A stretch of DNA of 64,000 nt. Origin: Cyclospora cayetanensis (lineage: Eukaryota; Apicomplexa; Conoidasida; Eucoccidiorida; Eimeriidae). The notes under the pieces are model-generated. The model ran no database searches, was not told the origin of the DNA, and saw nothing but the letters and a program-made list of their open reading frames with translations. Position 1 is the stretch's first letter, and every line of letters begins with the position of its first letter. The stretch is from the NCBI RefSeq assembly GCF_002999335.1, contig NW_020312755.1:1-64000 (forward strand). The letters are read 5' to 3'. Shown piece by piece: positions 11,461-23,261 of the stretch. The position numbers were made by a program, and so were the translations under genes.

Positions 11461-13953
11461 TGCGCGCGTCTCACGGCCGTCTCTAGCCAGACAGAAAGCC
11501 TTAAAATTCGCAGTGCTGCCTTTTTTCACGCCTCGAACAGCCTTCGAGCAGACCCAGTTGGCACACACTGCTTTTCCCAGAGACTGCATGTCTAGTCGCT
11601 TGCGCTCCAAGACGTCGGCGGCAGAGCAGTTTTTCCAGAATTTATGCGTGTGTCATGCGAGGCTGCACACACCTGAGGCGGTCCTAGGCGGCCAGTATAT
11701 ATATATACATACATATATATATATATATCTACGTGTATTTGTCTGTGTGTAGATGCTTTTATGAACATACATACATATATATGATAGGTATATAATATAT
11801 ACACATCTATGCAAAAAATATATATATAAGTATATGTACACCCTCTTCGAGAGACGCGCGATATTGCATCGTGAAGCATGCGAAAAATAGGGTCAAACCA
11901 CGGATAACAAGCGTCCATTACAGGCCCCACTGATCAGTAGGATCAGGAGACTCAGACCGCCAGTGTGGCTGCTGCACAGGAGAGGAAGGGCACTTGCCAG
12001 ATGTGTGGCTGCGCTCTATTCTCCCTGCTGCAAGCGTTTGCTGCTTTGGCTCTCTCCACAGACTCCGTAGGCATAGATAGAAAAGACGCTAGAAACAGCG
12101 TTATCCGCGTTGGCAAAAAGGCCCTCCAGGCAGCTCCGAAGCACGTCTTGCACTGCACAACAAATCCTTTGACACCATGATTCAGCAGCGGGGGAAATTG
12201 CTCGACTTGGCTTTCCTTTCCTTGTACTTGACGCAGAGGAGGAGATAATTATTGGTGCCCTCCTGCTGCGCGGTGCGTGCATGTGGCACGCTGCACTCCT
12301 TGCGCGAATGCATGCACGGAATGTTCTAATAAGAGCTCGTCTTCTCGCATGCCCCTGCACGTGTGTGTGGGCGTGTGGTTTTTCTCCACCTGTGGCTGTT
12401 CTTCCTTTTATTGACGAGCTTAAGAAAGGCGACACGAGACACGTTTTCTCCAGGAGGCACACACAGCGCCTTTCTTCCACGTGGTTGTGCGAGAGTGAGA
12501 GTGAAATTTTCTTGGAGCAGCAGTTCCAGTAGGGGGGTGGGGGTGGGGAGAAGATGGAGAGAGCAGGAGCGTTCGGCGGAGGGAAGGACGTCCCCCCTTC
12601 CGCAGCCTACGCTCTGTGACGCGTAGGGAACCGAATCGCGCATGTCAGTATCTCCACCACTAGTTCCATCTGGTTGCGGATTGGCAAAGACGCCGTCAGG
12701 GGGCTTGGTTGTGCGTATCCTCTACTTTGTGCAGAGGAGCTTTCCTTTACGCATTCCGATGAGGATCACTCCTGTGTGTGTGTATGAGTGCGTTACGGAG
12801 TGCCGCTAGCTGCAGCTAGCGGTGCATGAGCACCACTGCGCTTTACCAGCCTCCGCGATTTCTGGCCTCATGTCAAGACTATTTTCAGGGGTGTGAGAAG
12901 AGCAGGGGCCTGTCTGTAGTGCCTCATGACGCACCACGACGCGTGGGTAAGTATTTGCTTTTCAGGTTTGTGCTGGGTGTGCGGCTAAACGAATTTCCGA
13001 TGCAACCCTCTAAGGAGCAACGCTGCATTACGCGCTGTGTAGTGGTGTGTCTCGTTCTCTTGCCCTAGAGGCCGTCATCAGCGGCAGTAAGTCAACAGTA
13101 ACTTCGAACCACCCCAGTTGCGTCAACAGTAACTTCGAACCACCCCAGCAGCGTCAACAACGACAAGGCTTCCCCCAGCCACCCCTTCGGCATATTCTAG
13201 GGAGGCTTTGAAAAATAAGTCGCCTCGCTGCAGCAGCAGCAGCCGCGCGGCAAAGTGTTGAACGGCGCGAGCAACCCGAGGTGCTATGACCACGCGTCAC
13301 ACGGTGCGTTCCGGCTGCAGCAAAATGGCTTAGGACTATATATTGCACAAGACATGTATGCACACACAAATGTAGACACACCCTCACACATATACACAGA
13401 AGCAGCCCTCCTAAGAGCAGCCGTCAGATCGCGGATTCAATTCGTAGCGACGGCATCGGGCAGTAGATAGACGCGGGCAACTCCTGCGTGCGGTTCTGCG
13501 TGCATCCAGAGGCTTGCAACTATGATAGTGATCATTCTAGACAAAGAAAGAAGCGTGTTTACAAAGTCTAGCTTCGACAGATGTCTCCAGAAGCCGTTTA
13601 TCTGGGCAGTCGTCGTCGGGTGGGGCCCCCCTCCGAGGATGCAGAGGGGGCCCCCTCCTTCTCGGACTGTGTAGAAAGGACTAAGAGGGTGTTGCCCTTT
13701 TGGCAGCCTTGACGCATGCATATTGTTTTTGCGCCTCTAGAGTGTGTTTATTTTGGGGGGGAGGGGGGCGGATGCTTTGGATGTGCAGTGTCTGTCTGCG
13801 TTCTGGGAGAGGCAGTTCATAAGAAGGGCACAGCACGCGTCTGCGCGCTACTCCTTGTTTGGCAGCAGGGAAGCCGAAAAACTCCTCGGATGGGGTGGCT
13901 TTTATGGCAGGAGGGAGTCTCAGTAGTGGAGAACAAGAAAGGCTGGCAGGAAG
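11461..13953. other. Intergenic region with AT satellite and short repeats
   Basis: No gene can be supported here. It holds a TA/TATG-type tract (about 11695-11835). A 31-bp direct repeat beginning gtcaacagtaacttcgaacc occurs twice back to back at 13091-13121 and 13122-13152, with a partial third copy. A GGGGCCCCC/GGGGGCCCCC inverted pair lies at 13622-13656. Small open frames (such as 12826-13068 and 13716-13961) lack any recognisable feature. Confidence 0.6.
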
Positions 13954-15759
13954 ATGAGTGAGGGGATGTGCGTCGATCTGACGGGGGATTCAGGAGACGA
14001 GGAGGAGGGCAGCGTGGCGAATGGGGGGGGCCCCCCGGGGGCCCCTCGCCATCCGCGAGAGATCGCGTCTGCGTCTGGATTCGATGAGGACGGTGAAGAA
14101 TCGGAAAACGAGGCAGCAGAGGAGGAGGAGGCGGGGTATGTGCGAACAGCGCTGCGCAGGGGGCAGGGGGATGAGGAAGGCGAGGAGGATGCTGAGGAGG
14201 AAGAAGGGGGTGGAAATCTCGATTCCGAAGATGCTACCACTGATGAGAAGGGAGGAAGGGGGGAGGGAGAAGGAGGCTTAGTAACGGAGGAAGAAGAAGA
14301 TGAGGAAGAAGAAGATGATGAGGAAGAAGAAGAGGAAGATGAGAAAGAAGAAGAGGAAGAGGAAGAAGAAGGTGATGAGGAAGAAGATGAAGATGATGGC
14401 GAGGACGAGAATGGCAGGCTGGATTCTTATGGACGGGAAAGAGCAAGAAGAGGAGCCTGCAGAAGGCGCTTTGTAAACAGAGAGAGAGGCGCAGCAGAAT
14501 CAACGCGCACAGACAGAAAAGGAGCGGAGGAAGGAGAAGTCGAGGAAGGTCTGAGCGAGGCAGAAGAAGGCGCAGAAGACGATGAAGTCTCAGAAGAAGC
14601 GGCGTCCAATGAAAGGACGGAAGGAGAGGATCAAGAAGAAGAGGAAGAGGAAGAAGAAGAGGAAGAAGAGGAAGAAGAGGAGGAAGAAGAAGATGAACAA
14701 TCGGCAGCAGGAGCAGGAGGAGGAGCAGCGGCGAAGGATGGCTTTGACGAGGCAGAGGTGGACGCAGAAGCTCAGAATGAGGAAGAGAACGATTTTGATT
14801 CCAAGGCATCGAAGCCAAGGGGACGGGCGGTGTTGGAAAAGGGGGAGAGCCATCTGGAAGGGGGGAGATCTTTGGCGAACGAGCATGCGGATCGGAGCGT
14901 CACAGCCTCAGCCGGAGAAGGGGAGACTTCGAGCCAGCAGGGAGAGCAGAAGGAAGCGCTTGGCGGATTGCTAGCCGAGAGAGGCGTCGATGGCAGCAGC
15001 CACCACGATCATGTCTCAGAGTCATCAGCAACGACAGGTCGCACCAGCAACAGCAGCAGCAGAAGCAGTAACAAGACTACGGGGGATAGCGAAAGTGGAA
15101 GCTCTTCGTCCTTTTCCCAGGAGTCGTGTGAAAAGCAGCGTCAAGTGCAACAGCGGGATCTAAGCAGCAGGCAAGCCACGGATCAGGCAGTGAGCGATGA
15201 CGCGAGCGATGCATGCAGCTCTGTGCAGAAAAATCAGATGCAGCAGATGCAGCAGATGCAGTTGCTAGCAGCCGAAGAGCGTCCACGCGAAGTTGAGTGT
15301 TTTTCGTTTCTTCCAAGCATCACAATGGCAGAAGTGGCAGCTGCCCGCGCAGACGTTGCAGAGAGCCGTATCAACAGCAGCAGCAGCAGCGAGAGCAGCA
15401 GCAAGAGCAGCAGTAATGCCGGTGAGGTTTTGTACGGTGAGGTTAGGAATTACATCAGAACTGCCACTGCGCGAGCACTGGAGTTCAGCAGGAAGAAGCA
15501 TCAGCAAGTGCTCCTAGAACTGCAGAGGGGGACGGTTTCGCGGGCTGTCTCTACAGCAGGAGTGAGAGGCTTCGCCGAAGAAACAGCCTCTGCAGTAGTC
15601 GCTGCAGCATCTGAAAACACGCAAGAATCGCATGTTTCTCCTGGCTGCCTAGAGGCCCCTCCAGATGACGCCATACAGAGAGTCTCTGCCGCCTTTACGC
15701 AAGCGCTCGCGGGAGAAAAACAAGACTTCACAAGGTGCAAAGAAGCAAAAAAAATGTAG
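13954..15759 (+). CDS. Highly acidic low-complexity protein, function unknown
   Basis: A 601-codon open frame begins MSEGMCVDLTGDSGDEEE. Residues up to about 250 are dominated by Glu/Asp, with runs of consecutive Glu at about 14290-14390 and 14630-14695. A Ser/Gln-rich middle follows. The last ~150 residues are less biased and look alpha-helical (around 15427-15560, GEVRNYIRTATARALEFSRKK). VDLTGD resembles a SUMO-interaction-like hydrophobic-acidic motif, and long acidic tracts are common in histone chaperones and chromatin factors, but no family is recognised. The TAG at 15757 may lie in an intron, because protein-like sequence resumes at 16791. I cannot find a donor giving the right phase. 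Possible further exons are listed separately. Confidence 0.6.
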   Translation: MSEGMCVDLTGDSGDEEEGSVANGGGPPGAPRHPREIASASGFDEDGEESENEAAEEEEAGYVRTALRRGQGDEEGEEDAEEEEGGGNLDSEDATTDEKGGRGEGEGGLVTEEEEDEEEEDDEEEEEEDEKEEEEEEEEGDEEEDEDDGEDENGRLDSYGRERARRGACRRRFVNRERGAAESTRTDRKGAEEGEVEEGLSEAEEGAEDDEVSEEAASNERTEGEDQEEEEEEEEEEEEEEEEEEEDEQSAAGAGGGAAAKDGFDEAEVDAEAQNEEENDFDSKASKPRGRAVLEKGESHLEGGRSLANEHADRSVTASAGEGETSSQQGEQKEALGGLLAERGVDGSSHHDHVSESSATTGRTSNSSSRSSNKTTGDSESGSSSSFSQESCEKQRQVQQRDLSSRQATDQAVSDDASDACSSVQKNQMQQMQQMQLLAAEERPREVECFSFLPSITMAEVAAARADVAESRINSSSSSESSSKSSSNAGEVLYGEVRNYIRTATARALEFSRKKHQQVLLELQRGTVSRAVSTAGVRGFAEETASAVVAAASENTQESHVSPGCLEAPPDDAIQRVSAAFTQALAGEKQDFTRCKEAKKM

Positions 15760-16130
15760 TAGCAGCAGTAGGAGAACTGGCTTCAACACTAGTCTAAGCA
15801 CTAGCCTTTCCACTCCCACTACCACTAGAACCATTACCACTAGCCTTAGCCTTAGCACTAGAAGTAGCAGCAGGAGCACGAAGGAAAGAGGGAGGGAGAG
15901 CCTTGTGCATGCAGCAAGTTCTTTAGAACGCGTGTGTGTCGCTGTGGGTCCGTCTGCAGCAACAAGCTCGTTGAAAAGACATATGGCCGTCCAAAGCGAT
16001 CCTGTACAGTTGTTGCAGATACCCTTCCAAGAAGCACATGGCAGATGCCTTCAATCACTCTGTAGCAGCAGCACGTAGCCGAGTCGTGGGGAGACGTCTG
16101 GAGGACTTACGCCAATCAGATGGACGGTTT

Positions 16131-16784
16131 TTGTGTATGTGTGTATGTGTATGTGTATGTGTATGTATATGTGTATGTGTGTGTATATGTATCTGTGTGT
16201 GTGTGTATGTGTGTATGTGTATGTGTATGTGTATGTATGTGTATGTGTGTATATGTGTGTATGTATATGTATCTGTGTGTGTATGTGTATGTGTGTGTAT
16301 GTGTATCTGTGTGTGTATGTGTGTATGTGTGTATGTGTATCTGTGTGTGTATGTGTATGTGTGTATATGTGTATCTGTGTGTGTATGTGTATGTGTGTAT
16401 ATGTGTATGTGTATGTGTGTGTATGTGTATGTGTATGTATATGTGTGTATGTGTATGTATATGTGTGTATGTGTATGTGTATGTATATGTGTGTGTATCT
16501 GTGTGTGTATTTGTATGTGTATGTGTATGTGTGTATGTGTATCTGTGTGTGTATGTGTATATGTGTATGTATATGTATCTATGTGTGTATGTGTATGTGT
16601 GTGTATGTGTATGTATATGTGTGTATGTGTATCTGTGTGTGTATGTGTATGTGTGTCTATGTGTATGTGTGTGTATGTGTATGTGTATGTATCTGTGTGT
16701 GTATGTGTATGTGTATGTGTGTGTATGTATATGTGTATGTGTGTGTGTGTGTATGTGTGTGTATGTATATATATATATATGTGC
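16131..16784 (+). repeat. TATG/TG satellite, about 650 bp
   Basis: Uninterrupted mixture of TGTG, TATG and CTGTG units. It leaves all three + frames and the complementary frames open, giving false open frames of over 250 codons made of Val/Cys/Tyr/Met or Thr/His/Ile. It ends in a short TA run just before a ctgcag acceptor-like site at 16786-16791, so it probably lies in an intron of the acidic-protein gene. Confidence 0.9.
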
Positions 16785-16790
16785 TGCAGA

Positions 16791-16885
16791 CGAGAATTGC
16801 TATTTTCTGGAGATGGTTGGCGGTAACAGCAGCAGCGCATGCTCGTATGAAGAAGGGGGGAGTTCTGATGATGAGCTGTCTCGAT

Positions 16886-16921
<36 letters not shown>

Positions 16922-17079
16922 AGCGGCGTGCAGCGACAGAAGAGACGCTGATGCGACTGCAGCAAACTGCTGCGGAGCGATCGCGTCTTACGGAGGCTTT
17001 AGGCGGCCCTCTAGCTGCACTGAAGCTTCGCTGTAGACTTTCGTGTCTCACACAAGGCAAGCGTTGCAATCCCCCGTAG
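16791..17079 (+). CDS. Possible downstream exon of the acidic-protein gene
   Basis: After a ctgcag acceptor-like site the frame reads DENCYFLEMVGGN, a Ser run encoded by AGC repeats, a basic patch SRKRRAATEE and a helical stretch (LMRLQQTAAERSRLTEALGG), then a stop at 17077. Another helical, non-repetitive frame (QQLELLLEIAARDASLKRF) lies at about 17158-17268 after a second ctcag. Both look like real protein rather than satellite translation. The joins to each other and to 13954-15759 are not resolved, and the product is unknown. Confidence 0.4.
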
Positions 17080-17384
17080 CAGTGCAGCAACAGCAGCCCA
17101 CTTAGACGCAAAACATCCTCTACCGTTCGCGTCTCCCTGCACTTGCCTCCCTCAGAGCAACAATTGGAGCTCCTCCTCGAGATCGCTGCCAGAGACGCTT
17201 CCCTCAAGCGCTTCGTAAGGCAGCACCAGACAGCAAAACTCCTCCTCAGCAGCATTACACTGAGACATAGCAGGGGAGAGAGGGGGGTGAAGGAGGGCAT
17301 GCATGCAGGCAGGCAGGCAGGCATGCAGGCATGCATCCCCTTGGAAGGTCGTCTAATGCACAAGTTTCTGCAGTTCTCTGTGTA

Positions 17385-17880
17385 CCCCGTACTCTTTATA
17401 CACGTGCAACTCTCTTTACACCTGCGACTCTCTTTACACGTGCAACTCTTTATACACGTGCGACTCTTTGTACCCTCGCAACTCTTTGTAGACTCGCAAC
17501 ACTCTGTATACCCGCGACCATATCCTCGCAACTCTTTATACCCTCGCAACTCTGTACACACTTGCAACTCTGTATACACCTGCGACTATACACTTGCAGC
17601 TCTTTATACCCTCGCAACTCTGTATACACCTGCGACTCTTTATGCACCTGCAACTATACACTTGCAGCTCTTTATGCCCTCGCAACTCTTTATATTCTCG
17701 CAACTCTTCATACTCCTGCGACACTGTATACCCTCACAACTCTTTATACACTTGCAACTCTTTATACCCTCGCAACGCCGTATGCCCTCCCAGCTTTCTA
17801 TACACCTGCAACTCTTTATGCACTTGCAACTCTTTATGCACTTGCAACTCTTTTTACACCTGCGACTCTCTGTACATATT
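17385..17880 (+). repeat. 18-bp minisatellite, about 27 degenerate copies
   Basis: Degenerate units such as gcaactctttataccctc recur every 18 bp (a few are 14-15 bp). Because 18 is six codons, frames stay open across it and would encode LYTLATLYTPAT-like peptides. No other feature supports translation. Confidence 0.85.
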
Positions 17881-18885
17881 GTGCGCTTCTGAACAGGTCG
17901 AGAAGAGAGGCGCTGCCTTAGGATTCAACGTTCCCCCCTTATAACCGCTGCCCCCTTCCTGGAACCAGCCACACGTGCTGCTGGGATCCGCTCGCGACAG
18001 GCTTGTGCCTTACTGAGTGGCTAAATAGTGTTTCCTAGTGATACGCAAACTCCTGTCTTGTAGCTGCTTCTAATGCCACGCACATGCGCTACTCCCGGCG
18101 TAAGAAGCCTTGAAAAAAACGCCGTTGAAAAGACGCCGCAGCAGCAGCTGCCCAACCTGCAGCCACCTCTCTGCCTATTGTCACTTTCCACTTCTTCCCT
18201 ATACGCCAGTGCAGTGTTATAACCCTACTTAATCGCTCCACTACGCGTTTAAAACAGTTCAAAGTGTGTAACTGCAGGTCTGCCCCTCGCTACCAGCTGT
18301 AGTGCCTCCCGGTGGAATCACGCCTCCTACACAGAGAGGAGGGATCTGTACATACAGCCCGTGCGCCTGTCTCGAGTGCGCGGTCTTAAGAAGCGTCCAC
18401 CTCTATAGCCGACAGAGCATCCGCTATTTAAAAGGCGGGGGGTGTAGCTCCCCGATCGTGATCTGCGCAAAGCCTCCATCTAACTGTGTGTGAGTGTGCC
18501 CTGTGCCACTCCATACCCCTGCCACTCTCCCTCCCTCTGTAAGTAGAGGACCAGGCTTCGTATTTGAAATGCTCCGTGTCGTTGTGAAGACAGCGCAAGC
18601 GCGCGCTACTGCCGCACAGACTTGCCTCGGTGATTCTCTCCCCAACCATCTCAAAAGATATATGCTCAAACAACACTTTAGCCCTCCAAGGGGGGTCAGG
18701 CAGCGCCTTGCCGCAATATATGAAGGCTTCACGGCTGCAGAGAAGACGCCGAGAGAGGCACACGCAGGAGAAAGCTGCTACACAGCTCCTCCTTCCCCTC
18801 TCTCCCTCCCAGAAGAAGCAGCGTGTTTCGCACCTGCCTCCTCGGCTGACAATGCCACCCTCCGCCTCGTGCGCATGCAGCCGCC
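17881..18885. other. Region between two convergent genes
   Basis: No gene can be supported. It lies downstream of the eIF5B stop codon (minus strand) and downstream of the acidic-protein region (plus strand), so it probably holds the 3' ends of both. A GC-rich, palindrome-like stretch near 18433-18460 (ggcggggggtgtagctcccc) is the only feature noted. Confidence 0.5.
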
Positions 18886-21800
18886 TCAGGGAATATCGAG
18901 GAGCTTCTTGATGGTGATGACGGTTCGCCAGTCTGCCTGCGCCCAAGCACGCGGGAAGAAACACCCCAGAAGGCCTTCTGCCAAACGGCGTTGAAAAGAA
19001 AAAACCTTCTACAGGCGCGCAGGAAAGAGAGGCCACTTAAATGCATACAAAACACGAACACACATGCATGCACAGATAAACACACAAACAAAAAATGTGT
19101 CCAAAGCACATCGCGACCACAGGCGCATGTAAAACGAGACGGCAGATCAACAGCCTCTTTCCCCCGCAGAACACAATCCCTCTTCGCTTTTTTCCCGTCT
19201 TGCAACGCACTTTGGAAAGCTCATCCCTGAAGTGCTCTTTCAGACAGTCGATGGAGTTTCGCGTCAGGCGGCTAACGAGCTTGTTCTTAGCCTCGAAGTG
19301 CCTGCCAGCCATCACATTCGGCTCGCCGACAATCTTAATGCAAACCTCCATACCAGTTGTCGCAGAATCTACTGGCTTCCTGTTGTGCTCAACAGACGCC
19401 ACAGTGCCAATGCGGAGATCCTGCATAGATCAAGCAATAGGCAGCAAACACGAGACACCCGGTACGCGCGATTTGCAGCAACGGCTGGGCTTGGAACTGC
19501 ACGACTCGCAGACAAACACTGTGCAGCAGCAATGCCACACCACATCTCGCTAAAACGTTTCTGCCTCATTACAAGACCGACGCGCATAGACCCCACCCCC
19601 ACCTCTGGAAAGCATGCCTTTCCTAGTTGAAGACAGACTAGGAGGAAAGCACCGAAGATGGCGGTTAGATGTTGATATGTATATATGTATATGCATTGGC
19701 TAAAGAAGCCTGGTTTCGGGGTATTCTGATACCAGAAGACACAGGGGTGTGTCTGAGTGTGCTATTTGCCACAGCGCAGGGGCAAAACTTCTCCGCTTAC
19801 CTTCTCTGGCACGCAGAGGGGAGTGCCAACCTTCAGAATACCCTCATCAACAAGCACGCCGAGCACAATAGGATCCTTTTTGTTGAAAATATACTGAGGC
19901 AGCACCGTCAAAATGCACGGGAAGACGGCTTCCTGTCCGACTTCCTTCCTGCAAGACAGCCCACAGAGCGCGCCGAGCAGCGCGGCTGCAGCGAACGCGT
20001 TTCTCTCGCTTTTGCATTGCGGCGAGATTGGCTAAAGAACACGACACACTGCCTTCCCTTCTCCCACCCCCAGACTACTCTCGGGAGACTCCTGCAAGTT
20101 TCACGTACTTCTTTTCGCGCCTAACCCCGTCAATGTAGGCCGTAAAGGCGTCAAACAGGTGATAAATGATTTCCGCAGTAAAGATGCGAACGCCTAAAGA
20201 CTTTGCCTCCTTCTCTGCCTCAGGATCAACCTTCACATTGAACGCGAGAATTACCGAAAATTCTGGACGCCCCTTCTCCCGCATCACTGACGCTCGGCGA
20301 ACATCCTTCTTCTGAATGGTGCCTGCGCAAAAAGCCGCATGCAAACGCGCATCGAACCAGCGATGATAAAAAGACACTGCAAAAACAAACAAGCAAAGAG
20401 CCCCACTCCATGGGATGCAGCGATGAAGAAGATGCTGCATTGCGGTCCACAGACAAAACCCAATTTGAGATGTCTATCTTGTTAAATTATATATATATTT
20501 TGTAGATATATATCATACATAGATATCTATACAGTAGATATATATATATGAACACAAGAGAAATATCAAGGGAAATCAAAGGACCCACACATACACACAC
20601 ACATGCATCTACAAACATAGATATCTATACAGTAGATATATATATATATATATGAACACAAGAGAAATATCAAGGGAAATCAAAGGATCCACACATACAC
20701 ACACGCATGCATCTACAAACAGACAGATGTCGGTAAGCAAACATGGGGTCGATTCGGTCACTTAAAGAGCATCTTCCTGCCCCTTACGTGAGGAGGCAAC
20801 CATGAAACACGCATAGCGATATTTATGCGAAAGTATGTCAGAAGCGACTGCACAGCCAGCTGGAGAAAGTACAAGCAGCAGTTTGGCTCGAGCTGCGCCA
20901 CGAGGGGGCAGCCACACAGCAGTCGAAAGCCTCTTCCTGCACGGCTGTTATAGCACCTCTCCTCATCAGCAAGGGAGAAAAATCCTTAAAAAGCTCCCTG
21001 GCAGTACACACGAGGTGCAGCGACGACGACACTCAGAGGCTCAGCAAGGACGGAGACACACGTGCATTTCCACGGATGCAAAGGCAAGAACCCAAGAATG
21101 CAACGAAGCAGAAAGCAAGCCGCAGAGTCTGCAACGACAGACACAGCTCGAGAGGCAAGCAGCAGCAAGCGCTTCTCTTTTCTCCGCCTTTTTTGGTCCC
21201 TGACATCGCGTGACTCCCTGCCGCAAGAGAAATTTTCTGCCCTCAAAAGAAGGCACAGACAGGCAGGCGGGCAGCATGCACGATGCTGTCTCTAGGAGCG
21301 ATTGTCATGGCAAGCAGAGACACGAACAGAGCAAAGACAGAGGCATCCATGGACTGTGTGCGTAGTGTGCGTGTCGTCATAGCGAAAATTGTAAAAGTAA
21401 TAAAAACTGGCAATGCTCGCCAGCTGCAAGGAACGAGGGTGGGTAGGAAGCACATGCGTTAGCAACCCTAAAACAACCCATGCAAGCACGCAGGCATGCA
21501 TGCAGGCAGGGAGGAAGCCACGCTTGCATGCAGTCTTTTAGAAAGACCTTTCAACCCTTGTTAGGATAACGCAGATTCAGATACACACCGCATGCGCTTT
21601 TAAGCAGTCCGAAGCAGCTGCAACTGCCGAGAAGTGGCGCAGCCAACACAAGCCTCTTCCTGCTGAGTTGTTATAGCACCTGTCCTCATCAGCAAGGGAG
21701 AAAAATCCTTAAAAAGCTCCCTGGCAGTACACACGAGGTGCAGCGACGACGACACTCAGAGGCTCAGCGAGGACGGGGAGACGCATGTATTTCCAAGGAA

Positions 21801-21891
21801 ACGAAGGCGAGAACGCAAGACTCGAACGAAGCAGAAGGCAGACACGATCCTTTCCTCTCGAAAACGAATTCCCCCGTCAAGCTCACGCGAG

Positions 21892-21946
<55 letters not shown>

Positions 21947-23227
21947 TATACATAAAGGCAGACACAGCCAAACAGACAGATAGACACAGATACAGACATA
22001 TAGAGGTACAGACACAGATTTAGATCGAGACACAGACACAGATAAAGACACAAGGCTTTTTTTCACCCCACAAAGAAATATACGGCCTTGCTCAGCCTAG
22101 CGCACTTCGCACTGCAGCAAAACGGAGAGGTGTTGTTGTTGGAAAAGGAGGAAGAAAATCAGTTCCGCGTGTGGGAAAGTGTAATGTTGTTTAGGGAGTG
22201 GACACCGCCACTTGCTCAGTCCAGCGTCTCTTCGAGCGTCTCACCAATATTTACTGCAAAAACTGGAATCTTGCACTCCTCTAAGTAGGCAAGGAGAGCT
22301 TCAAGTGCTCCGAGGGTGGACGCCACGACGTAGACACCATTGCCGCTTCTGTCTACGTTCTTGAAAACTGAGCTCATATCCTTCATGACTTCCCCCTCCA
22401 ACTCTGCCAACTCATCCTCATCCTCTACTACGAAAACAGATGTGCCCGCGACTGCTTCTTCAAGCCCCTAAACATACAATTCATATGCACGTATATATGC
22501 ATGAATATATATATATATATACATGAATATATATATATATGCATGTAGATATACATGAATATATCCACATATATACATACACGTCGACATGCAGCAACAG
22601 CAACAAGGGTGGCCACAAGCGCGTGCTCCAGAGGCGACGAGCAGGTGAGGGGCGTATAAACCGAAACGCAGCAGCAGCAGAAGGGTAAGATCACGAGCAT
22701 GCAACAGCAACAGCAATAGCAGCAACAGCAGTAGCAGCAACAGCGATAGCAGCAACAGCAATAGCAGCACACCGGTGCAACAATCTTCACACCCATAGAG
22801 GCCTGTACGAAGGGATGGGGGATATATTCGCCCTTCACACGCAGCTCCTTGAGTGGCTGCGGTGTCAACAGTGCTCTGATGGAAGTGACGAGGGGACCAT
22901 GCATTCCGCAGCAGACAATGCGATCGCCTTCGTACAAAACTCCCTGAACAAGGATGACATCAATCGTTGTACCTAGGCCCTGCAACGCGCAACATCAGCG
23001 CCGCAGCAGATGCATGCCTGACTTGAATGAAGAAACTTTTATCGCTTGCAGAAAGGAAACGAAACAACCGCGACAACAACTGCATGCGGCGGCACGCAAG
23101 AAGGAGCTCTGCCACCACACAGCAGCAGCACCGCAACATTTGTGCAGAGCAAGACACAGAAACGCAGACAGACAGAGAGAGCGAGAGAGCAACATACATA
23201 TACATACATATTCATACATATTCATAC

Positions 23228-23261
<34 letters not shown>

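Noticed and set aside
11695..11835. TA-rich tract as a possible centromere or replication origin
   Set aside because: It is a short microsatellite only; nothing else in the sequence supports such a role.
16038..17079. Open frames of 260-320 codons rich in Val/Cys/Tyr/Met (and the complementary Thr/His/Ile frame)
   Set aside because: They are translations of the TATG/TG satellite. Every frame is open for the same reason and no protein-like sequence occurs until 16791.
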